64,000 bases of DNA from DATHTS01 sp041940425 (GTDB taxonomy: Bacteria > Acidobacteriota > Blastocatellia > Pyrinomonadales > Pyrinomonadaceae). Both the position numbers and the translations under genes were made by a program. The stretch lies in contig JBGTSF010000009.1 of NCBI GenBank assembly GCA_041940425.1, positions 31,883 through 95,882 on the forward strand. The letters run 5' to 3'. The notes under the pieces are model-generated. The model was not told where the DNA came from. It worked only from the letters and a program-made list of their open reading frames with translations, and ran no database searches. Of this stretch, positions 52,801 through 60,259 are shown in pieces (position 1 is the first letter of the stretch; each line of letters begins with the position of its first letter).

Positions 52801-52967
52801 GCGTCGGTGTCGAACTGCGCGTCCAGGTGCCAATCGTCAATGTGCCGTTTCGTCTGATTTATTTCTATAACCCGAACGGTAAATTCGGCATAACCGACGA
52901 ACTGCCGACATTAAATCTGCCCGGCAAACGCAACGGTTTCCGCTTCACGATCGGAAGAACATTCTAA
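49875..52967 (+). CDS. bamA: Outer-membrane protein assembly factor BamA
   Basis: The protein has 1030 residues from the ATG at 49875 (MHILRALG). A signal peptide (to about FPVFAES) is followed by five POTRA domains (about 35-430; for example VESVDIQGNRRLRDEDLLYYI and VEGNSIFSEQQILGIVG). The Omp85 barrel ends in RFTIGRTF with the terminal aromatic. It inserts beta-barrel proteins into the outer membrane. The length is somewhat above E. coli BamA because of large barrel loops. It is followed by two OmpH genes, fabZ and lpxA, the usual envelope cluster. Confidence 0.93.
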   Translation: MHILRALGLVLISFTVLAFPVFAESNDKAKDTSNTEKSSPATQQQLVESVDIQGNRRLRDEDLLYYIKTRPGDVYNEAQLERDLKELLSLNFFDKTATRVLTEPGVRGGVNVIFEVRELPIIRDLQFEGAKAVPESDILKAFREQRVGISKESTYDPVKARNASRILRELLASKGYPNAKVDIVEEEVSATSVAITFNVDQGNRSRIVDIEFEGNEHFSDGELRGALQLVKETGLISRFKGADILDLQKLQYDLQKNVREYMWSKGYFQARIGEPVVEGLGYRRTGIPILGKLPLPVISSKDDTLRITIPVTEGKVFRVGELKVEGNSIFSEQQILGIVGLQKGEVANGKRLRDAVYEDLKKVYGAQGFVLYDAEFDPEFKDNPSNPNEGLVDITITIDEGKQFRLRRLEFVGNTFTRDTVLRREFLLNEGDIYNQIALERSILRLNQTGYFDPIDKDKDVETRTDQDQGEVDSIVRVSEKGRQQISFNGGISGIGGSFFGLEYSTNNLLGRGEVLSFSFGTGNRQQSFAFTFQEPYFRDRPISVGFSIFASRYKFFGEGTFLSQNQDLINELLIDPNAPLTTDESNLFTQTSYGATLFATTQLSEVLFKKSRFSQFSRIGLSYQFSATSIADPEINELDPTRAIPIIFRQPNIITSRITGSYVYDTRQPSANGIDTLRGRQISASLALAGLGGDVRTYQPNLSYSEFIPVRRKNTPNAEVFAFRIQAGTIGSYAVSDKIRNANSLSFVGGVPVYERYFLGSEFDVRGYDVRSIGPVIPIDSYVTSRNIVVANNASGEPMLTQGLTAEQRAALAQVGLLTGSDGSNPAFLNRTYRFLGGDTQLLGNFEYRIPIFGPVTLAAFADVGSVFNLRNTGVQRINSEFLRDDLLLGAGTLNGLVLRNTPTLANAFGTIPLYNGNPLTPAQFSEFCQLFGGCNTFPLPEAFQAVYLRGEAQTNQLIRVDESVFNKISDFRSSVGVELRVQVPIVNVPFRLIYFYNPNGKFGITDELPTLNLPGKRNGFRFTIGRTF

Positions 52968-53004
52968 AGAAATTTGAAAATGCCGGTTTTTCGGCAAATG
53001 GAAA

Positions 53005-53034
53005 TTGACAATTTACAGGAAAATTACCTAAGAT
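53005..53034 (+). promoter_or_regulatory. Sigma70-type promoter for the OmpH gene pair
   Basis: TTGACA (53005-53010), an 18-nt spacer and TAAGAT (53029-53034) stand about 120 bases upstream of the first OmpH start. This allows the chaperones to be transcribed separately from bamA. Confidence 0.6.
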
Positions 53035-53157
53035 TACTTTCTTTTCTTAGCTTCGTCGGAAGTTAAAAGCAACGAATTTTACGAAATTGAATTCTAAGAG
53101 TTAGCCATCAGAAAAAGAAATAATCTTTTATAAAAGTTTAAGGAGTAGTATAAAAAA

Positions 53158-53757
53158 ATGAAAACATTACGTTTGATCGCCGTCAGTTCCGTCTTTGCGG
53201 TCATCTTTGCAATCTCGGCATTTGCCCAGACAACCACGCCGGCTGGTAAGATCGGTTTAATTAACACGGGTCTTTTCGATTCCAAAGAAGGAATCACGAA
53301 ATACGTCAATGCGATGAACGCTTTGGATACCGAGTTTAAACCGGATAATACGGCATTGCAGACCCTGGCGACCAAGATCCAAACATTGGAAAAAGAACTT
53401 AATACTCTGCGCGAGCAGCTTTCCAAACCGAACAGCCCGATCAAACCGGAGACATACAACGCCAAACTCGAAGAGTATGACAAGCTCACCCGCGAATTCA
53501 AATTCAAACAGGAAGATGCGAAAGCGCGTTACGAGCGTCGTGAACAGGTCGTGATGATGCCGATCCGTGTGGATATCGGCAAGGCTCTGGACGAATTTGC
53601 CAAAAAGAACGGTTTTACGCTGATTCTCGACGGAGCTAAATTAAGTAATGCGGGTTTGATCCTCGCTTTCGATGAGAAATCCGACGTTACCAAAGAATTT
53701 ATCACGTTTTACAACGCGCGTCCGGCTACTGCCGCCGCGACAACCGCTACCAAGTAG
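53158..53757 (+). CDS. OmpH/Skp-family periplasmic chaperone, copy 1
   Basis: The 199-residue protein has a signal peptide (AVIFAISAFAQ), a long charged coiled-coil (about 75-135, TLEKELNTLREQLSKPNS; EEYDKLTREFKFKQED) and a C-terminal Skp-type beta portion (FTLILDGAKLSNAGLILAF). It binds unfolded outer-membrane proteins in the periplasm. The adjacent copy 2 is its tandem paralogue and shares a nearly identical 133-base block. Confidence 0.9.
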   Translation: MKTLRLIAVSSVFAVIFAISAFAQTTTPAGKIGLINTGLFDSKEGITKYVNAMNALDTEFKPDNTALQTLATKIQTLEKELNTLREQLSKPNSPIKPETYNAKLEEYDKLTREFKFKQEDAKARYERREQVVMMPIRVDIGKALDEFAKKNGFTLILDGAKLSNAGLILAFDEKSDVTKEFITFYNARPATAAATTATK

Positions 53758-53802
53758 TAAATCGTGAAGATCATCCGCAACAAATCAGGAGTATTACAAA
53801 AA

Positions 53803-54396
53803 ATGAAGTCATTACGTTTTATAATTGCAGGTTTATTGTTCACATTCGTTTTTGCCGTTTCCGCTTTTGCACAGACCGGAGAAGGAAAACTCGGTTTGAT
53901 TGACACCCGTTATTTTGACGCTGATAAAGACGGTATCGTCAAATACACAGCCGCGATGAACGCTCTGGAAAAAGAGTTTACGGCGGACGACACGGCATTG
54001 AAGGCGATCGCGGCAAAACTGGAAACATTGGAAAAGGAAATCAACACTCTGCGCGAACAGCTTGAAAAACCGAACAGCCCGATCAAACCGGAAACATACA
54101 ACGCCAAACTCGAAGAGTATGACAAGCTCGCCCGCGAATTCAAATTCAAACAGGAAGATGCGAAAGCGCGTTACGAGCGTCGTGAACAGGTCGTGATGAC
54201 CCCGATTCGCCGCGACATCAGCATAGCGATGCAGGAGTTTGCCAAGCAGAAAGGATTCGCATTGATTCTGGATATTGCCAAGATCGCCGATGCCGGGTTG
54301 GTTCTGGCGTTGGATGAAAGAGTCAACCTGACGCAGGAATTCATCAAATTCTATAACGCGCGTCCGGCGACCGCCGCGACGACCGCGACGAAATAA
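53803..54396 (+). CDS. OmpH/Skp-family periplasmic chaperone, copy 2
   Basis: The 197-residue protein is read from the ATG at 53803 (MKSLRFIIAGLL). A signal peptide (FVFAVSAFAQ) and the same coiled-coil as copy 1 are present. Bases 54067-54199 match 53425-53557 with only two or three differences, whereas the flanks are clearly diverged. It ends with the terminator at 54416-54468. Confidence 0.9.
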   Translation: MKSLRFIIAGLLFTFVFAVSAFAQTGEGKLGLIDTRYFDADKDGIVKYTAAMNALEKEFTADDTALKAIAAKLETLEKEINTLREQLEKPNSPIKPETYNAKLEEYDKLAREFKFKQEDAKARYERREQVVMTPIRRDISIAMQEFAKQKGFALILDIAKIADAGLVLALDERVNLTQEFIKFYNARPATAATTATK

Positions 54397-54415
54397 CGGA
54401 AATTTTATTTTTTCC

Positions 54416-54468
54416 AAAAAAGCCGGAAATTCGTTAAGTTTTTTACTTTACGGATTTCCGGCTTTTTT
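54416..54468 (+). terminator. Rho-independent terminator after the OmpH pair
   Basis: AAAAAAGCCGGAAAT pairs with ATTTCCGGCTTTTTT (54454-54468), a strong stem with a terminal U-run, 20 bases after the stop. Confidence 0.9.
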
Positions 54469-54495
54469 CATTTTCGTCGTAAAATAACTTCCGAT

Positions 54496-54936
54496 ATGAG
54501 TATCTTGGACAGCCGCGCCATACAGGAAATCCTGCCGCATCGTTATCCTTTTTTACTGGTTGATAAGATCGTCGAACTTGAGCCTCGGACACGCATCGTC
54601 GGCATCAAGCAGGTTACGATCAACGAACCATTTTTTCAGGGACATTTTCCCGAAGCACCCGTCATGCCGGGTGTTTTGCAGATCGAGGCTCTGGCGCAAG
54701 TCGGCGCGATCCTTGTTCTCCGCGAATTCGAAAACCGCGCGAATTTGATCCCGTTTTTTTCGGGCATCGAAAAAGGACGCTTCCGCCGTCCGGTCGTGCC
54801 GGGCGACACGCTGACGCTCGAAGTCATCGCTTTGAGAACGGGAAGCCGTATGCAAAAAATGAAGGGCATCGCCAGAGTTGACGGGCAAGTTACAGCCGAA
54901 GCCGAAATAATGTGCGTGCTTGGGGAAAAACCGTAA
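54496..54936 (+). CDS. fabZ: 3-hydroxyacyl-ACP dehydratase FabZ
   Basis: The 146-residue hotdog-fold enzyme has HRYPFLLVDKIVELEP (about 15-30), the catalytic His in FFQGHFPEAPVMPGVLQIEA (about 50-70) and the Glu within it. It dehydrates 3-hydroxyacyl-ACP in fatty-acid elongation. It sits beside lpxA, the usual envelope cluster order. Confidence 0.95.
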   Translation: MSILDSRAIQEILPHRYPFLLVDKIVELEPRTRIVGIKQVTINEPFFQGHFPEAPVMPGVLQIEALAQVGAILVLREFENRANLIPFFSGIEKGRFRRPVVPGDTLTLEVIALRTGSRMQKMKGIARVDGQVTAEAEIMCVLGEKP

Positions 54937-54939
54937 ATA

Positions 54940-55013
54940 AGGGACGAGGGACGAGGGACGAGGGACGAGATGAAAATCAAGAATCCTCATCCCTCGTCCC
55001 TCGTCCCTCATCA
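54940..55013. repeat. Inverted repeat of GGGACGA heptamers
   Basis: Four GGGACGA units (54941 on) face TCATCCC/TCGTCCC units ending TCATCA. The arms are joined by a short AT loop, located between fabZ and lpxA. Confidence 0.93.
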
Positions 55014-55020
55014 CTAACCA

Positions 55021-55797
55021 ATGTCTTTTATTCATGAAACCGCCATTGTCAGCCCGCAGGCTGAAATCGGCGAAGATTGTTATATCGGAGCGTTTTCGAC
55101 CGTCGGCAACGAGGTCGTTTTAGGAAACCGCGTCCGGCTCGAATCGCATGTCGTCGTTGACGGCGATACGAAGATCGGTGACGAAACGCGCGTTTATCCT
55201 TTCGCGTCAATCGGGCTTGCGCCGCAGGATTTGAAATACAAAGGCGAACCGACGCGGGTTGAAATCGGCAAACGAAATCACATCCGCGAATTCGTTACTA
55301 TTCATCGCGGAACGGAAGGCGGCGGCAGTTTGACGAAGATCGGCGACGATAATCTTTTGATGGCGCAGGCGCACGTCGCGCACGATTGTCTTCTCGGAAA
55401 CGAGATCATTATGGCGAATGCGGCAACGCTCGCCGGTCATGTCGAGATCGCCGACCGCGCGAATATCGGCGCGTATTCGGGTGTTCATCAATTTTGCCGC
55501 GTCGGTCTCGAAGCGTTTGTCGGCGGCTATTCGGTCGTCGTCAAAGACGCGATGCCGTTTGCCGTCATCCAGGGCAATCACGCCAAATGTTACGGCTTGA
55601 ACCGCGTCGGAATGAAGCGGCGCGGCTATACGAAAGAAATCATCGAAAAACTTCACAGCGCGTTTCATCTCCTGCTTTCGGCAAAACTCAACACGACGCA
55701 GGCAGTCGAAAAAATCAAGGAAGAAATCACCGATTGCAAGGAAGTTGATCTGCTGGTCGAGTTTATCGAATCATCAAAACGCGGCGTAGTAAAATAA
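55021..55797 (+). CDS. lpxA: Acyl-ACP--UDP-N-acetylglucosamine O-acyltransferase
   Basis: The 258-residue LpxA has hexapeptide repeats through residue 190 (ETAIVSPQAEIGEDCYIGAF onward) and the catalytic His in MAQAHVAHDCLLGNE (about 122). The C-terminal helix AFHLLLSAKLNTTQAVEKI is typical. It transfers 3-hydroxyacyl chains to UDP-GlcNAc in lipid A synthesis. Its start is 8 bases after a hairpin. Confidence 0.95.
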   Translation: MSFIHETAIVSPQAEIGEDCYIGAFSTVGNEVVLGNRVRLESHVVVDGDTKIGDETRVYPFASIGLAPQDLKYKGEPTRVEIGKRNHIREFVTIHRGTEGGGSLTKIGDDNLLMAQAHVAHDCLLGNEIIMANAATLAGHVEIADRANIGAYSGVHQFCRVGLEAFVGGYSVVVKDAMPFAVIQGNHAKCYGLNRVGMKRRGYTKEIIEKLHSAFHLLLSAKLNTTQAVEKIKEEITDCKEVDLLVEFIESSKRGVVK

Positions 55798-55810
55798 AAT
55801 TAGTCAAAAA

Positions 55811-55880
55811 GTAGGCAGCGGCAGTAGGCAGTGAAAACTCTGAATTTTAGAATTCTTCACTGCCTACTGCCGCTGCCTAC
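55811..55880. repeat. Perfect inverted repeat of GTAGGCA heptamers
   Basis: The arms 55811-55835 and 55856-55880 are exact reverse complements of 25 nt (GTAGGCAGCGGCAGTAGGCA...). It lies between the convergent lpxA and Oar-like receptor genes. The family matches 19198-19267. Confidence 0.95.
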
Positions 55881-55893
55881 TGCCTATTGATTA

Positions 55894-58800
55894 TTAAAAT
55901 CTGAACTTCGCTCTGAACTGCCCGACGCGCGGTCCGCCCTGCGTCGAAGTTATCAGACCGAAATCCGCGCCGTCCTGCAAGTCGTTGTTCGGATTGGCGA
56001 AATTCACCGTGTCGAAGACGTTGAAAATATCGAATCCGACCTCAAAACTCATCCGTTCGTTGATCCGCGTGTTTTTGACGATGCTCAGATCGAAACGCTT
56101 CTGCGAAGGTCCGCGAAAAGTGTTGCGTCCGAGATTTCCGAAACCGCCAAGCGGCGACGAAAAACAATCCCGGTTGATTGACGGCGTTGTTCCGTTATAA
56201 CCGAGGATTGCTTCGTCAGCCGAGCAAACGAGATTCGGTCGCCCGAAACCGAGACGATACAAACCGCCCGAACCGCGAACCAAATCCGAATACTGCGAAG
56301 CCGAAGCGATTTCCGGCTCGGAAGCGAAAACCGTGAACGGCGTTCCCGATTGCGCCTGAAAGAAACCGGACAATTGCCATCCCTTAACAAACGCATTGTT
56401 CGCACCGAAGGTCGGAATTTCATAAAGAAAATTAACGCTGAAACGATGTGTCCGGTCAAAATCCGAAAGACCTTTGTTGTTGTCCGAATTGCGCGCGTCG
56501 CCCTGCGCGATAAAGCCGGTGTTGGGAACGTCCGGCTTTCCGCCGCCCGCCGTGCTTCCCGGATCGGACGACATTATGTCAATTGATTTCGAGAAGGTGT
56601 AACCGACGTTGAACTGCAAATTGTCCGAAAGACGTTTTGTCAGACTGAATTGTCCGCCGTGATAATTCGAATAAGCATTCGAGCGCAGAATCAACGCTTC
56701 GGGAACATTGAAACCGAGAATCGGAACACGCGCTTCGAAGTTGATGACCGCACCGCTCGCGTTTGCCAGATTCAGATCAATCTGTCCCGTAACCGGATTC
56801 AAAAATCCGAACGCTTTTCCGAGTCCGCGTTCACGCGCCGTGTTTCCGGCGTTTAACGCGCCGTTCGGCGCACCGGCGGCGACGTAAGCCTGATTGAAAC
56901 GTTCAAAAATATGATCGGGAGTGTTCGGATCGTTGAGATCGAAACCTTGATTAAGCGCGTTCGCCTGCAAGAGATTTCGTCCGGCAGTTCCGACATAACG
57001 CGCTTCGACAAGCAAATCTTTGAACAGCTCATACTGCACACCGACATTCCATTGATGAACGAACGGCGTTTTCAGATCGCGGTCAATCGCTCGGAACTCG
57101 AATGTTTCGGCGATATTTCCGCGAATACAATTTAGTCCGTTTGAAGGATTACAGCCCGCGCCCTGCGGAACACCGCGCGAATCAACATACACGGGGGTGT
57201 TGTCGCGGATTTGATATGTTCCGTTCGCGCCCGATGAACGCAAAATTCTAAACGGTAACCATTCGCTCAAAGGAATGTTCGTCGGAACGCCCGAAAACGC
57301 CGAACCGATCGGAACATTGCGCGACGGAACGGTAATTTCGACTTCGCGCAAAAACGGGTAATTCGAGAAAACCGTATTGATAAATGCCGCCGACGGGCGA
57401 TCATAAAACAGTCCGTAACCGCCGCGAACGACCGTTTTGTCATTGACCTGATACGCCAGCCCGATGCGCGGCGCGAAATTATTATAGTCCTGCCCGTTGA
57501 GCGTGTGTTTGTTGCCGACTTTGGTTGAAGCGTCAATCGCGCCGTCAACGACCGCGTTGCCCGTCATCTGAACATTATTCGGCACGATAAAACCGCTGAT
57601 CGGGCTGTCGCACAAAGCGGTACTGCCGCCGGTCTGCGTAAAGCACGATTCAAAACTGCTCAAATCGAAATTGCCGATACGCCCGTTTTTCTCGGTCGGA
57701 TACATAAACAGTTCATAACGCAAACCGAGATTCAAAGTCAGTTTGCGGCTGATCTTCCAATCGTCCGTAATATAAAAACCGAAATCCTGAAATTGAAAAC
57801 TCTTGTCGGTTACGCCGTATTGCGTATCCGCTTCGACCGCATTGCCGGTTAGAAGCTGAACAAAATTTTCAAATTTTTCGAATTCGGTCGCCTGTTCTTC
57901 CGGCAGGTTCGTGTCGTATTGATGACGCTTGTATTCGCCGCCGAATTTTATATTATGTTTGCCGGAAATGTAATTTACATTGTCGCCGATGCTGTATGTG
58001 ATCTGCTTGCGTTTGTTAAACGAATCGTTGGGACCGCCGAACGAAAAATTCGCCAGATTGTTTCTGCCGATAAAATGTCCGAGCCGCCGCGTCGCCGCGC
58101 TGTTGTCAAAAACCGTTGCCGGATTGTAAATTCCGACCGCTTCATTTGTAAATTCTTCAGTCAAAAACGGATCGTCGAGCGAGCGCGAGTTGTTCAGATA
58201 AAAATATCCGAATCGAATTTCGTTGATTAAATTGGAAGAAAAAACATGCGTGTCGGCGATTGAAAGCGTACGGTTTCTATCGGCGCGCCGCAGAGTGAAG
58301 GGTGATGCCAGACTCGTCGGATCGGGAAATGAATCAAAGCCCGGAAAGTTTGCGAAAAAGAACGTGCTGCTCAGAGTGTTGTTTTTCGTCAATTGCCCGT
58401 CAAGCCGCGTTGTAAATTGATTCTGTTTGAAACGCGACGGTTCGACCGAAACGACTTCAACCAGCGGATTATTTAATGCGAGCGTGCGGCTTGTAATATT
58501 CGGAAACGCGCCGAACTGAAAACTCGCCGTTCCTGTTTGGTCAACCATTCCCAACTCGCGGAAATTTCCCGCTGTCAAACTCGGCAAAACAAATCCGCCC
58601 GTAACGGGATTTCGCAGATTTAAAATATTAAAAGCGACATCCGAAATATCGTTTGCCGTCAGACAGTTTGCTCCCGCGCAGCCGTTGAATTGATTAAACG
58701 CCGCCGCAATTGCCGCCTTCGAGCGGTCGTCGCCGAGAACGCTGAAGGCGAGCGGCAGAACCGTTCGCGTCCGCGCCGTCGGCACAAGTCCGGTGTTCGC

Positions 58801-59733
58801 TTTTGTAAACTGATAGCCGCCGAAAAAGAAAAAGCGGTCTTTGACGAGCGGACCGCCGATGGTAAATCCGGTTTCCGTGCGGTCGGCTTTCGGCTTTTCG
58901 ACTCCGGCTTCTTCGAGGAAAAATTCGTTTGAATTAAACGCTTTGTTTTGCAGATAATAATAAACCGAGCCGCGAAACTCGTTGCCGCCCGATTTGGTAA
59001 CGAGCTGAAAATTTCCGCCGCCGCTTCTGCCGGTCGAAGCGTCGTAGAGCGAAGTTTGCAGTTTTACTTCCTGCAAAGTTTCCGGCGCGGGCGAGATGTT
59101 GTCCGAGAGCGAACCTTCGTTGCTCGTGATATTGGTCGCGTCAATGCCGTTAAATAAAAGCGATGTCGAGGTTGTGCGCGTGCCGTTGACCGACGGCGAG
59201 ATGTTTCCGTTTCCGGCAACTCCGACCGGCGAAAGCTCCGCCGAAACTCCGGCTTCCGACGACAATAAACCTGTAAAAGAGCGCGTCGAGGTCGGAAGTT
59301 TTGTAACTTCTTCGCCCGTGATCTGACGGGCGACCGCCGCCGATTCGCTCTGGACGAGCGGCTGATCGCTCGTTACGGTAACGACGACATCCTGCGTTCC
59401 GACTTCTAAGACGGCTTCGACCGTGCGCGGCACCGAGGCTTCGACCTCAATGTTTTCGCTGACGATTCTTTTAAAACCTTCCTTCTCGTAAAAGACCGTG
59501 TATTTGCCGACGGGCAAGACGGGAACCGTCCACCGCCCGTTCTCTTCGGTCGTCGCGGTGCGCGTCAGATTCGTGTCCTTATTTGTAACCCTAACCGTCA
59601 CGCCAGGCACGAGCGCGCCGCTCTGGTCGGTGACGCTTCCGCTCAAACTGCCCGTCGCCTGCGCGAAAACATTCGGCGCGGCAAACGCGAAAAGAGCGAA
59701 AATAAATAGTTTGAAAATAGATTTGGATTTCAT
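55894..59733 (-). CDS. Oar-like TonB-dependent receptor with carboxypeptidase-regulatory domain, long form
   Basis: The 1279-residue protein is preceded by AAGGAG. A signal peptide (to about AAPNVFAQ) is followed by the carboxypeptidase-regulatory-like Ig domain (SLSGSVTDQSGALVPGVTVRV, about 28-110). Then come the plug-like region (TRSFTGLLSSEAGVS; SGGGNFQLVTKSGGNEF) and a large barrel ending RVGQFRAKFRF. It is a longer relative of the receptor at 9892-13023 and differs in the first part of the plug. Its ligand is unknown. Confidence 0.92.
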   Translation of the reverse strand: MKSKSIFKLFIFALFAFAAPNVFAQATGSLSGSVTDQSGALVPGVTVRVTNKDTNLTRTATTEENGRWTVPVLPVGKYTVFYEKEGFKRIVSENIEVEASVPRTVEAVLEVGTQDVVVTVTSDQPLVQSESAAVARQITGEEVTKLPTSTRSFTGLLSSEAGVSAELSPVGVAGNGNISPSVNGTRTTSTSLLFNGIDATNITSNEGSLSDNISPAPETLQEVKLQTSLYDASTGRSGGGNFQLVTKSGGNEFRGSVYYYLQNKAFNSNEFFLEEAGVEKPKADRTETGFTIGGPLVKDRFFFFGGYQFTKANTGLVPTARTRTVLPLAFSVLGDDRSKAAIAAAFNQFNGCAGANCLTANDISDVAFNILNLRNPVTGGFVLPSLTAGNFRELGMVDQTGTASFQFGAFPNITSRTLALNNPLVEVVSVEPSRFKQNQFTTRLDGQLTKNNTLSSTFFFANFPGFDSFPDPTSLASPFTLRRADRNRTLSIADTHVFSSNLINEIRFGYFYLNNSRSLDDPFLTEEFTNEAVGIYNPATVFDNSAATRRLGHFIGRNNLANFSFGGPNDSFNKRKQITYSIGDNVNYISGKHNIKFGGEYKRHQYDTNLPEEQATEFEKFENFVQLLTGNAVEADTQYGVTDKSFQFQDFGFYITDDWKISRKLTLNLGLRYELFMYPTEKNGRIGNFDLSSFESCFTQTGGSTALCDSPISGFIVPNNVQMTGNAVVDGAIDASTKVGNKHTLNGQDYNNFAPRIGLAYQVNDKTVVRGGYGLFYDRPSAAFINTVFSNYPFLREVEITVPSRNVPIGSAFSGVPTNIPLSEWLPFRILRSSGANGTYQIRDNTPVYVDSRGVPQGAGCNPSNGLNCIRGNIAETFEFRAIDRDLKTPFVHQWNVGVQYELFKDLLVEARYVGTAGRNLLQANALNQGFDLNDPNTPDHIFERFNQAYVAAGAPNGALNAGNTARERGLGKAFGFLNPVTGQIDLNLANASGAVINFEARVPILGFNVPEALILRSNAYSNYHGGQFSLTKRLSDNLQFNVGYTFSKSIDIMSSDPGSTAGGGKPDVPNTGFIAQGDARNSDNNKGLSDFDRTHRFSVNFLYEIPTFGANNAFVKGWQLSGFFQAQSGTPFTVFASEPEIASASQYSDLVRGSGGLYRLGFGRPNLVCSADEAILGYNGTTPSINRDCFSSPLGGFGNLGRNTFRGPSQKRFDLSIVKNTRINERMSFEVGFDIFNVFDTVNFANPNNDLQDGADFGLITSTQGGPRVGQFRAKFRF

Positions 59734-60054
59734 ATTTGCTCCTTAAAAATCTCGTAAATGATAAACTGCGGGCTTGTGGTCGCTTTTTCGTCTTCACCGC
59801 CCGCTTTGGTTTTTATTGCTGGTTAAAAAATTTCGTGTAGAACAAACCGCAGAATATGCGAGCGGAGTTAAATGGGTGTGAAATTCGGGTTAAATGATTG
59901 TAAAAAAAATGTTAGGTAAGTGTTAAATCTCTCTGATTATCGGGCAAATAAATTGATTTACGCGAAACTAAACCGAAAGATAAAAAAGTTTGCATCCGAA
60001 AACCTAAGGAATTACATTAACTTACGCGCTATTTTGGTTAAAAATTTATTACTA

Positions 60055-60070
60055 GCACAAGATATTGTGT
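60055..60070. promoter_or_regulatory. Probable NrdR-binding box
   Basis: GCACAAGATATTGTGT matches the NrdR consensus (ACACNATATNTTGTGT-like) at 14 of 16 positions. It sits 9 bases upstream of the nrdJ −35. A weaker second box may overlap the promoter spacer, about 30 bases on, as NrdR sites usually occur in pairs. It would repress nrdJ in response to ATP/dATP. Confidence 0.7.
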
Positions 60071-60078
60071 TTTTTTTG

Positions 60079-60108
60079 TTGACAAGCGGATTTGGTGTGT
60101 TGTATATT
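60079..60108 (+). promoter_or_regulatory. Sigma70-type promoter for nrdJ
   Basis: Perfect TTGACA (60079-60084), 18-nt spacer and TATATT (60103-60108, 5 of 6). It implies a leader of about 145 nt. Confidence 0.8.
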
Positions 60109-60259
60109 TCTTTTCACTCGGAAACGCTTTTAACTCTTTTTTCGAGGCAAGTGTTTAATTCATAACCCGCGTTTCAAAATGCACTACAAAAGCGTAGAAT
60201 AAAACTAATCATAGAAACTATAGGTGTCTTCGGATGCCGTATTTGAGAGGAGCAAAAAA

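Larger units (their letters stand above)
59734..60259. other. Intergenic region (526 bases) between the second receptor and nrdJ
   Basis: It is AT-rich and holds the start signals of the minus-strand receptor, the NrdR box (60055-60070), the nrdJ promoter (60079-60108) and a hairpin GGTGTC-TTCG-GATGCC (60220-60235) just before the nrdJ ribosome site. No gene is supported. There is no cobalamin-riboswitch-like B12 box. Confidence 0.6.

Noticed and set aside
60109..60259. Cobalamin riboswitch in the nrdJ leader
   Set aside because: No B12-box-like GCCACTG element or multi-helix architecture is visible in the about 145-nt leader.
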